Below are positions 16,902 to 26,691 of a stretch of 64,000 nt of DNA, one piece after another (position 1 is the first letter of the stretch; the number at the start of each line of letters is the position of its first letter). The notes beneath the pieces are model-generated. The model had not been told where the DNA came from and did no database searches. It saw only the letters and a program-made list of their open reading frames with translations. The position numbers were made by a program, and so were the translations under genes. Origin of the DNA: Rhodophyticola sp. CCM32 (GTDB lineage Bacteria; Pseudomonadota; Alphaproteobacteria; Rhodobacterales; Rhodobacteraceae); NCBI RefSeq assembly GCF_004751985.1, contig NZ_CP038492.1:3534001-3598000 (forward strand), in the 5' to 3' direction.

Positions 16902-17480
16902 TCAGGTTTCGACGGTTTCGACCTGCTGTGGGGTTTCCATCTCGCGCGGTTCGCGCGGCGGGCGGCCGATGACGTCTTTCAGCTCATCCAGTTCGATGAA
17001 ATTATCGGCCTGACGGCGCAGATCGTCGGCGATCATCGGCGGCTGGCTGCGGATCGTCGAGACAACCGAAACACGGGTGCCCTTGCGCTGAATGGCGGCC
17101 ACCAGCGGGCGGAAATCCCCATCGCCCGAGAACAGGACAATATGGTCCACATGGGGCGCGATTTCCATCGCATCCACGGTCAGTTCGATATCCATATTGC
17201 CCTTGACCTTGCGGCGGCCCTGGCTGTCGGTGAATTCTTTCGCAGGCTTGGTGACCATCGAGTAGCCGTTGTAGTGAAGCCAATCAACCAGAGGGCGAAT
17301 GGGTGAGTATTCGTCATTCTCCAGCAGGGCGGTGTAGTAAAATGCACGCAGAAGTTTGCCGCGCTGCATGAATTCCTGGCGGAGGAGTTTGTAGTCGATA
17401 TCGAACGCAAGCGCTTTGGCTGCGGCGTAAAGGTTCGATCCATCGATGAACAGCGCCAGCCGTTCGTCTCGGTAAAACAT
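16902..17480 (-). CDS. NYN-domain (LabA/DUF88-type) protein, putative ribonuclease
   Basis: A 192-residue soluble protein of the PIN-like NYN superfamily. The acidic metal-site residues lie in ALFIDGSNLYAAAK (D14), VKGNMDIELTVDAM and HIVLFSGDGDFRPLV. The C-terminus is a charged tail rich in Pro and Glu. Relatives are LabA/DUF88 proteins, for which RNA cleavage is proposed. The gene is divergent from folK over 96 bases, and the same neighbourhood with folK, rpoZ and rsh is familiar from Rhodobacterales. The catalytic aspartates are intact, so an active nuclease is likely but the target is unknown. Confidence 0.88.
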   Translation of the reverse strand: MFYRDERLALFIDGSNLYAAAKALAFDIDYKLLRQEFMQRGKLLRAFYYTALLENDEYSPIRPLVDWLHYNGYSMVTKPAKEFTDSQGRRKVKGNMDIELTVDAMEIAPHVDHIVLFSGDGDFRPLVAAIQRKGTRVSVVSTIRSQPPMIADDLRRQADNFIELDELKDVIGRPPREPREMETPQQVETVET

Positions 17481-17576
17481 TATTTGATCCTGTAGAACTT
17501 GGTGGCACCAGCCGCCTAGAGTGATAGGTCAGTGAGAACAAAAAAGTCGGCGTCTGGCAATGGGTAAGGGAAATAT

Positions 17577-18221
17577 GTGAACTTTGGGCAGTCACAAGAA
17601 ACGAGATGTCATAAATCTGTTACAGGTGCATTGGTTGCCGTAGGGTCAAACCTGTCTTTTAAGGGAAACCCGCCGATTTCCGTTGTTTGTGAAGCACTCA
17701 CGCAATTGGTTAACGTCGCGCAACACACCCCGGTTTTCAGTCATCTCTATCAAACACCGGCGTTTCCGCCCGGGTCCGGCCCGGACTATGTTAACGCCGC
17801 GATTGCCCTTGATTGGCCCGGATCGGCGGCAACTCTTATGCAGGAACTGCACATTCTGGAGCAGGGATTCGGTCGAATCCGACGCAGGCGATGGGAGGCG
17901 CGCGCCCTGGATCTGGACCTGATTGCCTTTGGCGACACGGTTCTGCCGGACCCTGAAACCCAGACCCGATGGCGCGATCTGCCGCCTGTCAGGGCCGCAG
18001 AGATCGCACCCGAAACCCTGATCCTGCCCCATCCCCGTCTGGCGGAGCGGGCCTTTGTTCTGAGGCCCCTGGCCGATATCGCCCCTGATTGGACCCATCC
18101 GCTGACCGGTCATAGCGTGACAGAAATGCTGGCGGCCCTGCCCGAGGAGGACCGGGCGGCAATGCGCATTGTCAATCCGCCCTCCGGGGCCTTGCCTTTC
18201 CCCCCTTCGGGCCTTAAATAA
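17577..18221 (+). CDS. folK: 6-hydroxymethyl-7,8-dihydropterin pyrophosphokinase
   Basis: Folate pathway enzyme that transfers pyrophosphate from ATP to hydroxymethyldihydropterin. The 214 residues show VAVGSNL, the YQTPAF strand, the EQGFGRIRRRRWEARALDLD region (R/W and paired Asp of the active site) and LPHPRLAERAFVLRPL. The best start is the GTG at 17577, because no in-frame ATG lies before the conserved VAVGSNL. The C-terminal tail after residue 185 is low-complexity and Pro-rich. It leads into rpoZ after 43 bases. Confidence 0.94.
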   Translation: MNFGQSQETRCHKSVTGALVAVGSNLSFKGNPPISVVCEALTQLVNVAQHTPVFSHLYQTPAFPPGSGPDYVNAAIALDWPGSAATLMQELHILEQGFGRIRRRRWEARALDLDLIAFGDTVLPDPETQTRWRDLPPVRAAEIAPETLILPHPRLAERAFVLRPLADIAPDWTHPLTGHSVTEMLAALPEEDRAAMRIVNPPSGALPFPPSGLK

Positions 18222-18264
18222 CGATTTCCCGACCCTCCCGAAACAGGATGCTGGAGTTTCTTAG

Positions 18265-18618
18265 ATGGCCCGCGTGACGGTTGAAGACTGCGTTGACAAG
18301 GTTCCGAACCGGTTTGAACTGGTGATGCTGGCGTCCCATCGGGCGCGTGAAATTGCATCTGGCAGCCCGCTGACCATTGATCGGGACAATGACAAGAACC
18401 CGGTTGTGTCCCTGCGTGAGATCGCGGATGAGACACAAGGCGCCGATGATCTGCGCGAACGTCTGATCGAAAGCCACCAGACCCAGATCGAGGTGGATGA
18501 GCCGGAAGAGGACGCCATGGCGCTGCTTCAGGGTGTCGAGCAGGACAAACCTGCCCAGGATGACATGACCGAAGAACAGATGTTGCGCGCCCTGATGGAA
18601 GCGCAAGGCCAGAAATAG
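18265..18618 (+). CDS. rpoZ: RNA polymerase omega subunit
   Basis: Small subunit that stabilises the beta' subunit and forms part of a ppGpp site on RNA polymerase. The 117 residues begin [20 protein letters not shown] and contain [20 protein letters not shown], both standard for alphaproteobacterial omega. The C-terminus is acidic. It precedes the (p)ppGpp synthetase/hydrolase gene by 27 bases, the same pairing as rpoZ-spoT in enterobacteria. Confidence 0.97.
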   Translation: MARVTVEDCVDKVPNRFELVMLASHRAREIASGSPLTIDRDNDKNPVVSLREIADETQGADDLRERLIESHQTQIEVDEPEEDAMALLQGVEQDKPAQDDMTEEQMLRALMEAQGQK

Positions 18619-18645
18619 GCCGATCCGGGCGCGGATGGAGGATCG

Positions 18646-20769
18646 ATGATCGACGCCTCTGACCTGCTGAGCCTGGTCAAGACCTATAACCCGAAATGCA
18701 ACGAGGCGCTGTTGACCGGCGCCTATGATTTTGCGCGGGACATGCATGAAGGGCAGCTGCGCCATTCCGGTGAGCCCTATTTCACCCATCCCGTGGCGGT
18801 GGCCGCGATCCTGACCGAACAGCGGCTGGATGACGCGACGATTGCGACTGCCCTGCTCCATGACACGATCGAGGATACCAAGGGCACCTATTCCGAGATT
18901 GCGGACCGGTTCGGCAAGGATGTGGCGGAACTGGTTGACGGGGTGACCAAGCTGACCAATCTGGAGCTTGGCAATCGCGAAAGCAAACAGGCCGAAAATT
19001 TTCGCAAGCTGTTCATGGCGATGTCCAAGGATATGCGGGTGATCCTGGTGAAGCTGGCCGACCGTCTGCACAATATGCGCACGATCCGGCATATGGTCTA
19101 TGAAAAGCAGGCCAAGAAGGCCCGCGAGACCATGGATATCTTTGCGCCTCTGGCAGGCCGGATGGGCATGCACTGGATGCGCGAGGAACTGGAAGACCTG
19201 TCCTTTCGGGTGATCAACCCCGAGGCACGCAATTCGATCATCCGCCGCTTTCTGACCCTGCAAAAGGCGACCGGCGATGTGATCCCGAAAATCACCGATG
19301 ATATCGAGGCGGTGATGGAAAAACACGGGGTGACGGGTGAGGTGTTCGGGCGGGCGAAAAAGCCCTTTTCGATCTGGCGCAAGATGCAGGAGAAGGAACT
19401 GGCCTTTTCCCGTCTCTCCGACATCTACGGGTTTCGTGTCATCACCCAGAGTGAAGATGACTGCTATCGCATTCTGGGCGCGATCCATCAGCGGTGGAAA
19501 TCCGTGCCCGGCCGGTTCAAGGATTATATCAGCCAGCCGAAATCAAACGGCTATCGCTCGATCCACACCACGGTCAGCGGGCGCGACGGCAAGCGGGTCG
19601 AGGTGCAGATCAGAACCCGGCAGATGCATGAGGTTGCCGAAAGCGGCGTGGCGGCGCATTGGTCATACCGCGATGGTGTGCGGGCGCAGAACCCGTTTGC
19701 GGTTGATCCTGCGAAATGGCTGGCCAATCTGACCGAACGTTTCGAGATGGCCGAGGATCATGACGAGTTTCTCGAACATGTGAAGCTTGAGATGTATTCC
19801 GACCAGGTGTTTTGCTTCACGCCCAAGGGCGATGTTGTGAAGCTGCCGAAAGGGGCGACACCGCTGGATTTCGCCTATTCGATCCATACCCGGATCGGCC
19901 ATTCCTGTGTCGGGGCCAAGGTTGACGGCATTCGTGTCCCGCTCTGGACCCGGTTGAAGAACGGCCAGTCTGTCGAGATCATGACCGCCGAGGGGCAGAC
20001 GCCGCAGGCCACCTGGATCGACATTGCCGTGACCGGGCGCGCCAAGGCGGCCATTCGCCGGTCCCTGCGGGAAGAGGATCGGGGGCGGTATATCAAACTG
20101 GGGCAGGAGCTGGCCCGCGTCGCGTTTGAACATGTGGACAAGAAAGCCTCGGACAAGGCGCTGGCCACTGCGGCGCGGACCTTCGGACTGGACAGCGGCG
20201 ATGAGCTTCTGGCCCGGATCGGCAGTGCCGAATTGTCAGCCCGCGAGGTCGTGGCCACGCTTTACCCCGAACTGGTCGGGCACAATGGCGAAGGCGAGGT
20301 CGAGGCGCGGCGCGCCGTGATCGGCCTGCCACCCGGGGCGGTGATCCTGCGTGCACAGTGCTGTCAGGCGGTTCCCGGTGAACGGATTGTCGGCATCACC
20401 TATCCGGGGCGCGGCCCGATCGTTCATACAATTGACTGCCCGGCGCTGGCCGATCTGGATGATCAACCCGACCGCTGGATCGACCTGCACTGGACCGATG
20501 GCCGACACGCGCCTGTCCACAATGTCACCATAGATGTGACATTAAGCAATGCGAATGGTGCCCTGGGTCGCATTTGCACATTGATCGGGGAACAGAACGC
20601 CAATATCTCGGACCTGCATTTTATAGATCGTAAACCGGATTTTTACCGGCTGCTGATCGACCTGGATGTACGAGATGCCGAACATCTTCATGCGGTGATG
20701 ATGGCGGTAGAGGCCGATAGTGAAGTGGCCATGATGGAGCGATATCGCGCCTTGGAGCGCCGCCCCTGA
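18646..20769 (+). CDS. rsh: Bifunctional (p)ppGpp synthetase/hydrolase (RelA/SpoT homologue)
   Basis: The stringent-response enzyme of alphaproteobacteria. The 707 residues include the hydrolase HD domain (H72-D73 in LLHDTIEDT, with TKLTNLELGNRESKQAENF nearby), the synthetase domain (FSRLSDIYGFRVIT, NGYRSIHTTVSG, HWSYRDG), a TGS domain (FTPKGDVVKLPKGATPLDFA, about 387-445), a zinc-finger/RRM-like region with ILRAQCCQAVPGE, and a C-terminal ACT domain from about 625. Both catalytic halves look intact, so it should make and degrade the alarmone. It follows rpoZ in the same operon. Confidence 0.97.
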   Translation: MIDASDLLSLVKTYNPKCNEALLTGAYDFARDMHEGQLRHSGEPYFTHPVAVAAILTEQRLDDATIATALLHDTIEDTKGTYSEIADRFGKDVAELVDGVTKLTNLELGNRESKQAENFRKLFMAMSKDMRVILVKLADRLHNMRTIRHMVYEKQAKKARETMDIFAPLAGRMGMHWMREELEDLSFRVINPEARNSIIRRFLTLQKATGDVIPKITDDIEAVMEKHGVTGEVFGRAKKPFSIWRKMQEKELAFSRLSDIYGFRVITQSEDDCYRILGAIHQRWKSVPGRFKDYISQPKSNGYRSIHTTVSGRDGKRVEVQIRTRQMHEVAESGVAAHWSYRDGVRAQNPFAVDPAKWLANLTERFEMAEDHDEFLEHVKLEMYSDQVFCFTPKGDVVKLPKGATPLDFAYSIHTRIGHSCVGAKVDGIRVPLWTRLKNGQSVEIMTAEGQTPQATWIDIAVTGRAKAAIRRSLREEDRGRYIKLGQELARVAFEHVDKKASDKALATAARTFGLDSGDELLARIGSAELSAREVVATLYPELVGHNGEGEVEARRAVIGLPPGAVILRAQCCQAVPGERIVGITYPGRGPIVHTIDCPALADLDDQPDRWIDLHWTDGRHAPVHNVTIDVTLSNANGALGRICTLIGEQNANISDLHFIDRKPDFYRLLIDLDVRDAEHLHAVMMAVEADSEVAMMERYRALERRP

Positions 20770-20797
20770 TCGGCCTGAAAGGGAGGAGACCCGAAAG

Positions 20798-21442
20798 ATG
20801 GTCTTCAAACGACGCGATAACCGTCCCTGGGGGCAGGTCGTGGCCGAGTGGTTTTACCCGCGCGGCGGCTGGACCCGTGCGTTTCACTATATCAAACATC
20901 GTCTGCGCCGCCTGCCCGATACGCCGCAGACCATCGCGCGCGGTATCTTTGCGGGCGCCCTGACGGTGTTCACCCCGTTTTACGGGATGCATTTCATTGT
21001 TGCCGCGATCATCGCCAAATTGCTGCGCGGGAATATTCTTGCCGCCCTTCTGGCGACATTCCTGGGCAACCCGCTGACCTATATCCCGGTCGGGATTATC
21101 TCGTTGCAGACCGGGCATTTCCTGCTGGGAAGCCAGATGCGGGACGATGTCGGGGGCAATCTGTTTTTCAAATTCTCCCGCGCGGCGGGGGATTTGTGGT
21201 ATAATTTCATGGCGATCTTCACAGACCGGGTGGCCCATTGGGACCAGTTGGCGGTGTTTTACCGCGATGTATTCCTGCCCTATCTGGTGGGCGGGATCAT
21301 CCCCGGGCTGATCTGCGGCACGATCTGCTATTACCTCAGCGTGCCGGTGATCCGGGCCTATCAGAAACGCCGCGCAAACAAGCTGAGGGCAAAAATGAAA
21401 AAGCTGGCCGAACAGTCTGGCGCAGGGGTGACAAAGCAGTAG
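20798..21442 (+). CDS. DUF2062 membrane protein
   Basis: A 214-residue inner-membrane protein of the DUF2062 family. Residues 40-70 (DTPQTIARGIFAGALTVFTP) and GNPLTYIPVG are the family hallmarks. About three membrane segments follow, with a basic C-terminal tail (KRRANKLRAKMKKLAE). The family has no agreed function. It is 28 bases behind rsh, with AGGGAGGAG close to the ATG. Its companions rsh upstream and pdxJ downstream are the usual ones in Rhodobacterales. Confidence 0.9.
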   Translation: MVFKRRDNRPWGQVVAEWFYPRGGWTRAFHYIKHRLRRLPDTPQTIARGIFAGALTVFTPFYGMHFIVAAIIAKLLRGNILAALLATFLGNPLTYIPVGIISLQTGHFLLGSQMRDDVGGNLFFKFSRAAGDLWYNFMAIFTDRVAHWDQLAVFYRDVFLPYLVGGIIPGLICGTICYYLSVPVIRAYQKRRANKLRAKMKKLAEQSGAGVTKQ

Positions 21443-21483
21443 ATTGGCCCTCGCAGAGGATCCGATGATGGCTGACAGATTAC

Positions 21484-21588
21484 AGCATGCTGCCTTAAAC
21501 CTGAGACATCGCGCATCACAAATACCCTGGGAACGCGAAGCGTGGCAGGGTATTTGTGATTCAAGTCTAAGGCAGGGTGCTTTAGGGC
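21484..21588. repeat. Large cruciform-capable inverted repeat between DUF2062 and pdxJ
   Basis: Nested inverted repeats: perfect 15-bp arms 21515-21529 and 21546-21560 (ATCACAAATACCCTG and its complement) around a 16-base centre, enclosed by an outer imperfect 21-bp pair (about 21484-21504 with 21567-21587, 17 of 21 matching). The right end reads GCTTTAGG, like the right end of the 46324 element. It may belong to the same broad repeat class, but its interior is unrelated. The flanks up to pdxJ hold no other gene. Confidence 0.8.
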
Positions 21589-21702
21589 CGCGTCCCGAAG
21601 GGAGTTCGCCAAAATTGCCCATTTCTGCGTTAAGATCGCTTGCATTAGCGGGCTAGTTCTGCGCGATCTTGCCTGGAACTGAGCAATTTTGGACTGAAAC
21701 CA

Positions 21703-22464
21703 GTGACCAAATATGAACGTCAACAGGCCCTAAGACTTGGTGTGAATATCGACCATGTGGCGACCTTGCGGAATGCGCGGGGGGGGGCTTTGCCCGACCC
21801 GGTGCGCGCTGCGATGGCCGCACAGGGGGCAGGCGCTGACGGGATCACCGCGCATCTGCGCGAAGACCGTCGTCATATCCGCGACGCGGATATCGAGGCG
21901 ATTCTGAAAGCCATCGAAATCCCGCTGAATTTCGAGATGGCCGCCACCGATGAGATGCAGGAAATCGCCCTGCGCCACCGGCCCCATGCGGCCTGTATCG
22001 TGCCCGAGCGGCGCGAGGAGCGCACCACCGAAGGCGGGCTGGAAGTGGCCGCCGACCAGAACCGGCTGGCTGATTTCATCGGCCCTCTGGGGGAGGCGGG
22101 GTGCCGGGTTTCGCTGTTCATCGCGCCGGACCCCGCGCAGGTGGAGGCCGCCTACCGGATCGGCGCACCGGTGATCGAACTGCATACCGGCGCCTATTGC
22201 GATTTCGATGCCGACGGCGATAGCGTTTCCCGTGATGCGGAATTCACACGTCTGCAAGAGGCCGCGATACAGGCCGACGACCTGGGGCTGGAGGTGCATA
22301 TGGGCCACGGGCTGACCTATAGAAATGTGGCCCCGATCGCGGCCCTGCCGCAGGTGAAAGAGCTGAATATCGGCCATTTCCTGATTGGGGAGGCGGTGTT
22401 TGTCGGTCTCCCCGCCGCGATGGCCGAGATGCGGCGTTTGATGGAAGAGGCGCGGTCCCAATGA
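21703..22464 (+). CDS. pdxJ: Pyridoxine 5'-phosphate synthase
   Basis: TIM-barrel enzyme that condenses 1-deoxyxylulose 5-phosphate with 3-amino-1-hydroxyacetone 1-phosphate in vitamin B6 synthesis. The 253 residues show [52 protein letters not shown] and [10 protein letters not shown] in the normal order. The start is the GTG at 21703, since [11 protein letters not shown] follows at once and no ATG is available. The start of the first LysE-type gene overlaps its stop by 4 bases. Its upstream spacer contains the large inverted repeat at 21484-21588. Confidence 0.97.
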   Translation: MTKYERQQALRLGVNIDHVATLRNARGGALPDPVRAAMAAQGAGADGITAHLREDRRHIRDADIEAILKAIEIPLNFEMAATDEMQEIALRHRPHAACIVPERREERTTEGGLEVAADQNRLADFIGPLGEAGCRVSLFIAPDPAQVEAAYRIGAPVIELHTGAYCDFDADGDSVSRDAEFTRLQEAAIQADDLGLEVHMGHGLTYRNVAPIAALPQVKELNIGHFLIGEAVFVGLPAAMAEMRRLMEEARSQ

Positions 22465-23087
22465 CGGTTGAAGCACTTCTTCCGATCCTGCTGATCGCGC
22501 TTGTCGCCGCAGGCAGCCCCGGCCCCGCCACCCTGGCAATTGCAGGCACATCCATGGGCGCGGGGCGACAGCATGGGCTGGCACTTGCCGCGGGCGTGGT
22601 TCTGGGAAGCTGGACCTGGTCGCTGGCCGCAGCACTTGGGCTGGGCGCGATGATGGCGGCCCATGGCTGGGTGTTCGAGGGGATGCGCTATGTGGCGGGG
22701 GCATATCTGCTCTGGCTGGGCCTGAAAGCCGCCCGCCGCGCCTGGCAGGGGGCCAAACCCGCCACGGTTGCGCAACTGGCCGGGGCCGGAACCGGCAGTG
22801 CCTTTGCCAAAGGGCTGGCGCTGCATCTGACCAACCCCAAAGCGATTCTGTTTTTCGGGTCTTTGTACTCCATTGCCTTGCCCACAAACGCCCCGTGGCG
22901 CGATTTTGCACTCATTGGCGGGTCGGTCGGCGTGCTGAGCCTGACCGTGTTCCTGGGCTATGCGCTGCTGTTCTCGCGCCCGCCGGTGGTGCGGGTCTAT
23001 GCCCGCCTCGGGCGCTGGTTTGATACGGTGTTTGCGGTTCTCTTCGGGGCTGCCGCCCTGCGTATCCTGATGGGGCGTGCCACATGA
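22461..23087 (+). CDS. LysE/RhtB-family exporter, copy 1
   Basis: Membrane exporter of the amino-acid efflux family. The 208 residues have five to six membrane segments and the family motif [20 protein letters not shown] near residues 17-36, plus the conserved [12 protein letters not shown] at about 120. The substrate is not predictable, though homoserine lactone, threonine and lysine are known for relatives. The ATG overlaps the pdxJ stop by 4 bases, and its own stop overlaps a second, related exporter gene by 4 bases. It is oddly placed between two cofactor genes (pdxJ and acpS). Confidence 0.9.
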   Translation: MTVEALLPILLIALVAAGSPGPATLAIAGTSMGAGRQHGLALAAGVVLGSWTWSLAAALGLGAMMAAHGWVFEGMRYVAGAYLLWLGLKAARRAWQGAKPATVAQLAGAGTGSAFAKGLALHLTNPKAILFFGSLYSIALPTNAPWRDFALIGGSVGVLSLTVFLGYALLFSRPPVVRVYARLGRWFDTVFAVLFGAAALRILMGRAT

Positions 23088-23719
23088 GCGATCCTGCGTT
23101 TCTTGCCGCTGCAACCAGTGTTGCAACCTTTGCCTTTGCGGCGGGCTCCCCCGGCCCGGCGACGCTGGCGGTGGCGGCAACCTCCATGGCGGGGGGCCGG
23201 GGGCGGGGCCTTGCCATGGCGGCAGGCTTGTCGGTCGGTCTGGCGATCTGGGGCGTGGCGGTGGCGCTGGGATTTGGCGCTTTGGTGGCGCAAAGCGCGT
23301 CCATTCTGGTGGTGCTGAAGCTCCTCGGGGCGGTCTACCTGTTTTATCTCGCGGTGAAATCCGGCCAATCCGCCCTGCGGTCCGGGGCTGCGGCCGATAC
23401 CGCCCCGGCTGTGGCCGATGCAAGGCAGCTGTTCCGGCGCGGGCTGATGCTGAACCTCAGCAATCCCAAAGCGGTGCTGGCCTGGGTGGCGGCGCTGGCG
23501 CTGGGCACTGATGGAACAGGGCAGGCCATGGTGGTTCCGATAGCGGTGGTTGCGATCTGCGCCGGGTTGGGCGGGGGGCTCTATGCCGGCTATGCCACCT
23601 TGTTTTCCCGCCGCGCTGTTATGGCCGGATATGTCCGGTTCCGGCGCTGGATCGAAGGGGTCTTTGCCGCGTTATTTGCGCTGGCGGCGATCCGGCTGGT
23701 CCTGTGGCGGAACGCCTGA
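23084..23719 (+). CDS. LysE/RhtB-family exporter, copy 2
   Basis: A second exporter of the same family, 211 residues, with [20 protein letters not shown] at the N-terminus and [16 protein letters not shown] in the middle. It aligns with its upstream neighbour over its full length but differs at many positions, so this is an old tandem duplication, not a recent one. The two genes overlap by 4 bases and must be co-translated. They might form a heteromeric exporter or handle different substrates. acpS starts one base after its stop. Confidence 0.9.
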   Translation: MSDPAFLAAATSVATFAFAAGSPGPATLAVAATSMAGGRGRGLAMAAGLSVGLAIWGVAVALGFGALVAQSASILVVLKLLGAVYLFYLAVKSGQSALRSGAAADTAPAVADARQLFRRGLMLNLSNPKAVLAWVAALALGTDGTGQAMVVPIAVVAICAGLGGGLYAGYATLFSRRAVMAGYVRFRRWIEGVFAALFALAAIRLVLWRNA

Positions 23720-23720
23720 C

Positions 23721-24170
23721 ATGATTCTCGGTATCGGCACCGATCTGGCGAATATCGAACGGATAGAGCGCACGCTGGACCGGTTCGGCGACCGGTTCCG
23801 CAATCGGGTCTTTACCGAAACCGAACAGCGCCGGGCCGAACGGATGCCGGCGCCCGCCGCCAGTTACGCCAAACGCTGGGCCGCGAAAGAGGCCTGTTCC
23901 AAGGCGCTTGGCACCGGGTTGCGCATGGGCATCGCCTGGAAAGACATGGCCGTGACCAATCTGCCCACGGGTCAGCCGGTGATGCATGTCACCGGCTGGG
24001 CGCAGAACCGGTTGAGACAGATGACACCTGACGGCTGTGAGGCGATGATCCATGTCACGCTGACCGATGATCACCCCTGGGCGCAGGCCTTTGTGGTGAT
24101 CGAGGCGCTGCCCGACGGGCAGATGCCCGCCCGCCCGCCGATGCCCGCGCGCCCGCGCCCGCTTGCTTGA
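23721..24170 (+). CDS. acpS: Holo-[acyl-carrier-protein] synthase
   Basis: Transfers 4'-phosphopantetheine from CoA to acyl carrier protein. The 149-residue protein starts [16 protein letters not shown] (magnesium-binding Asp8) and has the second motif [17 protein letters not shown] with the conserved Glu. Length is slightly above the family norm because of a low-complexity tail, [14 protein letters not shown] place the start at 23721 because a longer reading would run deep into the upstream exporter gene. It leads into lepB after 62 bases. Confidence 0.95.
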   Translation: MILGIGTDLANIERIERTLDRFGDRFRNRVFTETEQRRAERMPAPAASYAKRWAAKEACSKALGTGLRMGIAWKDMAVTNLPTGQPVMHVTGWAQNRLRQMTPDGCEAMIHVTLTDDHPWAQAFVVIEALPDGQMPARPPMPARPRPLA

Positions 24171-24232
24171 CACTTGCCGGGTCTGCGCCCATGACACGCG
24201 GGATTGGATCGGTCCCGGATGAGGCAGGATAA

Positions 24233-25018
24233 ATGGCAGCAGACGCAAAGAAAGACGGCATCTGGGAAACGGTGAAAACCGTGGTCTATGCCCTGTTGAT
24301 TGCGGGTCTTTTCCGCACGCTGTTCTTTCAGCCGTTCTGGATTCCATCCGGCAGTATGAAAGACACGCTGCTGATCGGTGATTTCCTTTTCGTCAACAAG
24401 ATGGCCTATGGCTATTCGCGCTATTCCTGCCCGTTTTCCATGTGCCCGTTCGAGGGGCGGCTGTTTGGCTCTGACCCGGCGCGTGGCGATGTCGTGGTGT
24501 TTCGCCACCCGGTCAATGACAGCGATTTCATCAAACGTGTGATCGGCCTGCCGGGGGATACGATTCAGGTCCGCAATGGCGTGTTATACGTGAACGGAGA
24601 GCCCGCCCGGCTGGCACCCGAAGACCCGTTTATCGAAACCTTCGAACAGCAGGGTCCGGTGGGCCACACCCCGCGCTGCGCGAATGCGCCGGTGGGTCAG
24701 GGCGCGGATTGCATCAAGGACCGGTTTACAGAAACCCTGCCCGGCGGGGTCAGCCATTCGGTTCTGAATATCGAAGACAGATCATTCGGGGATAACACGC
24801 CGGTTTTCACCATCCCCGAAGGGTATTTCTTTGCCATGGGCGACAATCGAGACAACAGCCAGGACAGCCGGTTCCCGCAATCCATCGGCGGGGTCGGCAT
24901 GGTGTCGATGGAAAACCTGATCGGCCGGGCGGATCGGGTCATGTTCTCGTCTTCCGGGCGGCGCATGGTCTATTTCTGGACCTGGCGCAGTGATCGTTTC
25001 TTCCGGGCGATCGAGTGA
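24233..25018 (+). CDS. lepB: Signal peptidase I
   Basis: Membrane protease that removes signal peptides from exported proteins. The 261 residues have one N-terminal membrane segment (about 13-31), the catalytic Ser41 in WIPSGSM and Lys101 in [12 protein letters not shown], and the box [12 protein letters not shown] cysteine-containing insertion ([19 protein letters not shown]) after the first box is typical of alphaproteobacterial forms. The GTG start of rnc overlaps its stop by 4 bases, so lepB and rnc are coupled. Confidence 0.96.
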   Translation: MAADAKKDGIWETVKTVVYALLIAGLFRTLFFQPFWIPSGSMKDTLLIGDFLFVNKMAYGYSRYSCPFSMCPFEGRLFGSDPARGDVVVFRHPVNDSDFIKRVIGLPGDTIQVRNGVLYVNGEPARLAPEDPFIETFEQQGPVGHTPRCANAPVGQGADCIKDRFTETLPGGVSHSVLNIEDRSFGDNTPVFTIPEGYFFAMGDNRDNSQDSRFPQSIGGVGMVSMENLIGRADRVMFSSSGRRMVYFWTWRSDRFFRAIE

Positions 25019-25698
25019 AACTGTCGAAGGATCTTGGCGCCTTCTGCGGCCGTCTGGGGCATGTGTTCGATGACCCTGCCCTGCTGATCCGCGCCCTGAC
25101 CCATTCCTCCCTGTCATCGGATACCAGACCGGATAATCAGCGGCTGGAATTTCTGGGGGACCGGGTTTTGGGCCTGGTCCTGGCAGAGGCGGTTCTGGCA
25201 CAGGACCTGCTGGCACCAGAAGGCACATTGGCACCCCGCTTCAATGCGCTGGTCCGCAAGGAAACCTGCGCCGATGTGGCCCGCGAAATTGATCTGGGCA
25301 GTGTTCTGAAACTGGGCAAATCGGAAATGATGACCGGCGGACGGCGCAAAAACGCGCTGCTGGGCGACGCGATGGAGGCGGTGATTGCGGCGGTCTATGA
25401 GGATGCGGGTTTTGATGTCGCCCGGGCGCTGATCCTGCGGCTTTGGGGCCAGCGGGTCGCCAATGTGGAGGCGGATGCCCGCGATGCCAAAACCGCGCTT
25501 CAGGAATGGGCGCAGGCGCGCGGCCAGACCCCGCCCGCCTATGTCGAGATTGCGCGCAGTGGCCCGGATCATGCGCCGGTCTTCGTGATCGAGGCGCGGT
25601 TGCAATCGGGCGAAACCGCCCGGGCCGAAGCGCGGGCCAAACGTCAGGCAGAACAGGCCGCCGCCGAAGCCCTGTTGAAACGGATGAAGGGATCTTAG
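25015..25698 (+). CDS. rnc: Ribonuclease III
   Basis: Double-strand-specific endoribonuclease for rRNA and mRNA processing. The 227 residues contain the signature [14 protein letters not shown] (E45, D49), the second acidic pair in GDAMEAV (D118, E121) and a C-terminal dsRNA-binding domain ([20 protein letters not shown] onward). The start is GTG at 25015, inside the lepB stop. In most relatives era follows directly. Here a foreign stretch of about 1.57 kb separates the two, starting only 4 bases after this stop. Confidence 0.96.
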   Translation: MKLSKDLGAFCGRLGHVFDDPALLIRALTHSSLSSDTRPDNQRLEFLGDRVLGLVLAEAVLAQDLLAPEGTLAPRFNALVRKETCADVAREIDLGSVLKLGKSEMMTGGRRKNALLGDAMEAVIAAVYEDAGFDVARALILRLWGQRVANVEADARDAKTALQEWAQARGQTPPAYVEIARSGPDHAPVFVIEARLQSGETARAEARAKRQAEQAAAEALLKRMKGS

Positions 25699-25840
25699 AA
25701 AGCTATCTTTGAGCGGGTGGACAACGTCCATTCATTCGGGCATCTGCACGCCACAATTTCTTACGTATGCCCTGTTGCTCCAGATGCTTATACGCGCCAT
25801 CCGAGAATTTTGGCCAATCTAGCGCCAGACCTAATTTGAC

Positions 25841-26690
25841 TAGGCAGCGTACTTACAAAGAGCTTCACGTTTCCAGCCTGTTATGATTCATTTCCCGCAA
25901 GACAATATGCGGAGCAGTGGAATGGCGCGGTCAGATTTGAGCGATTTGGAGTGGGAGTTCATCAAAGCAGTGCTCCCAAATAACAGCCGAGGGGTTAAGC
26001 GTGTCGATGATCGGCGTGTGATCAATGGCATCTTCTATGTCTTGCGCACAGGCATCCCGTGGCGCGATTTGCCCGATCAATACGGCCCCTACACAACGAT
26101 CTACAACCGTTTCAACCGATGGACTTATGCGGGCATTTGGGATCGGGTAATGGAGGCGGTCGCCGATGCGCACAATATCGACACCGTGATGGTGGATGGC
26201 ACATCGGTTCGGGTTCACCATTCTGCAGCGACGCTCAAAAAAACGACCCGCGTCGTTGCATGGGCCGGTCGCGGGGTGGGTTAACCACGAAAATACATGC
26301 ACTTACCAATCAGGACGGGTTGCCGATCCGCTATGAACTGACGCCGGGCCAAGCCCACGATGCACCCCCATGCGAACAGCTTTTGGACGGGCTGCAACCT
26401 GGCCAATACGTTCTGGCTGACAAGGCATATGACGCGGATTGGATCCGCAAGATGATCTGGGAACAGGGCGCCATCGACGTCATCCCGTCCAAATCCAACC
26501 GCAAACTGCCCGCCGAGTTCGACGTCGATATCTATCGCGAGCGCAACAAGATCGAGCGGTTCTTTGGCCGCCTCAAAGCTTCCTTCCGCCGTATAGCCAC
26601 CCGATACGAAAAGACATCTGCCAACTTCTTGGCGATGATCAAACTCGCATCCGTCAGGCTATGGTGCCAGTTTTATGAGTCCGCTGCCTA
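25841..26690 (+). mobile_element. IS5-family (IS427-type) insertion sequence
   Basis: About 846-850 bp. The terminal inverted repeats are visible as CTAGGCAGCGTACTTACAAA at the left (from 25840) and the complement of TTTTATGAGTCCGCTGCCTAG at the right (to 26691), matching at 17 of 20 positions. The target duplication is TA or CTAG; both fit, because the uninterrupted gene has CTAG at this point. It carries one transposase in two overlapping frames. It is inserted in a thermonuclease gene. Confidence 0.9.
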
Positions 26691-26691
26691 G
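25922..26691 (+). CDS. IS427-type transposase in two frames (programmed -1 frameshift)
   Basis: DDE transposase. The first frame (25922-26284) begins MARSDLSDLEWEFIKAVLPN and contains the helix-turn-helix region PWRDLPDQYGPYTTIYNRF and the first Asp in MVDGTSVRVHH. The second frame ends at 26691 and contains GRSRGGLTTKIHALTNQDG, the second Asp in VLADKAYDADWI, and the Glu motif YRERNKIERFFGRLKASFRR. The switch is at the A7 run (26237-26243), consistent with the -1 frameshifting known in this group. All three catalytic residues are present, so the element may be active. The TAG stop (26689-26691) overlaps the right end and the target bases. Confidence 0.88.

Noticed and set aside
26237..26243. 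Counting the transposase frameshift with the four G/C-run losses as one error set
   Set aside because: IS427-type transposases naturally use a -1 shift at an A run, so this one is expected biology.
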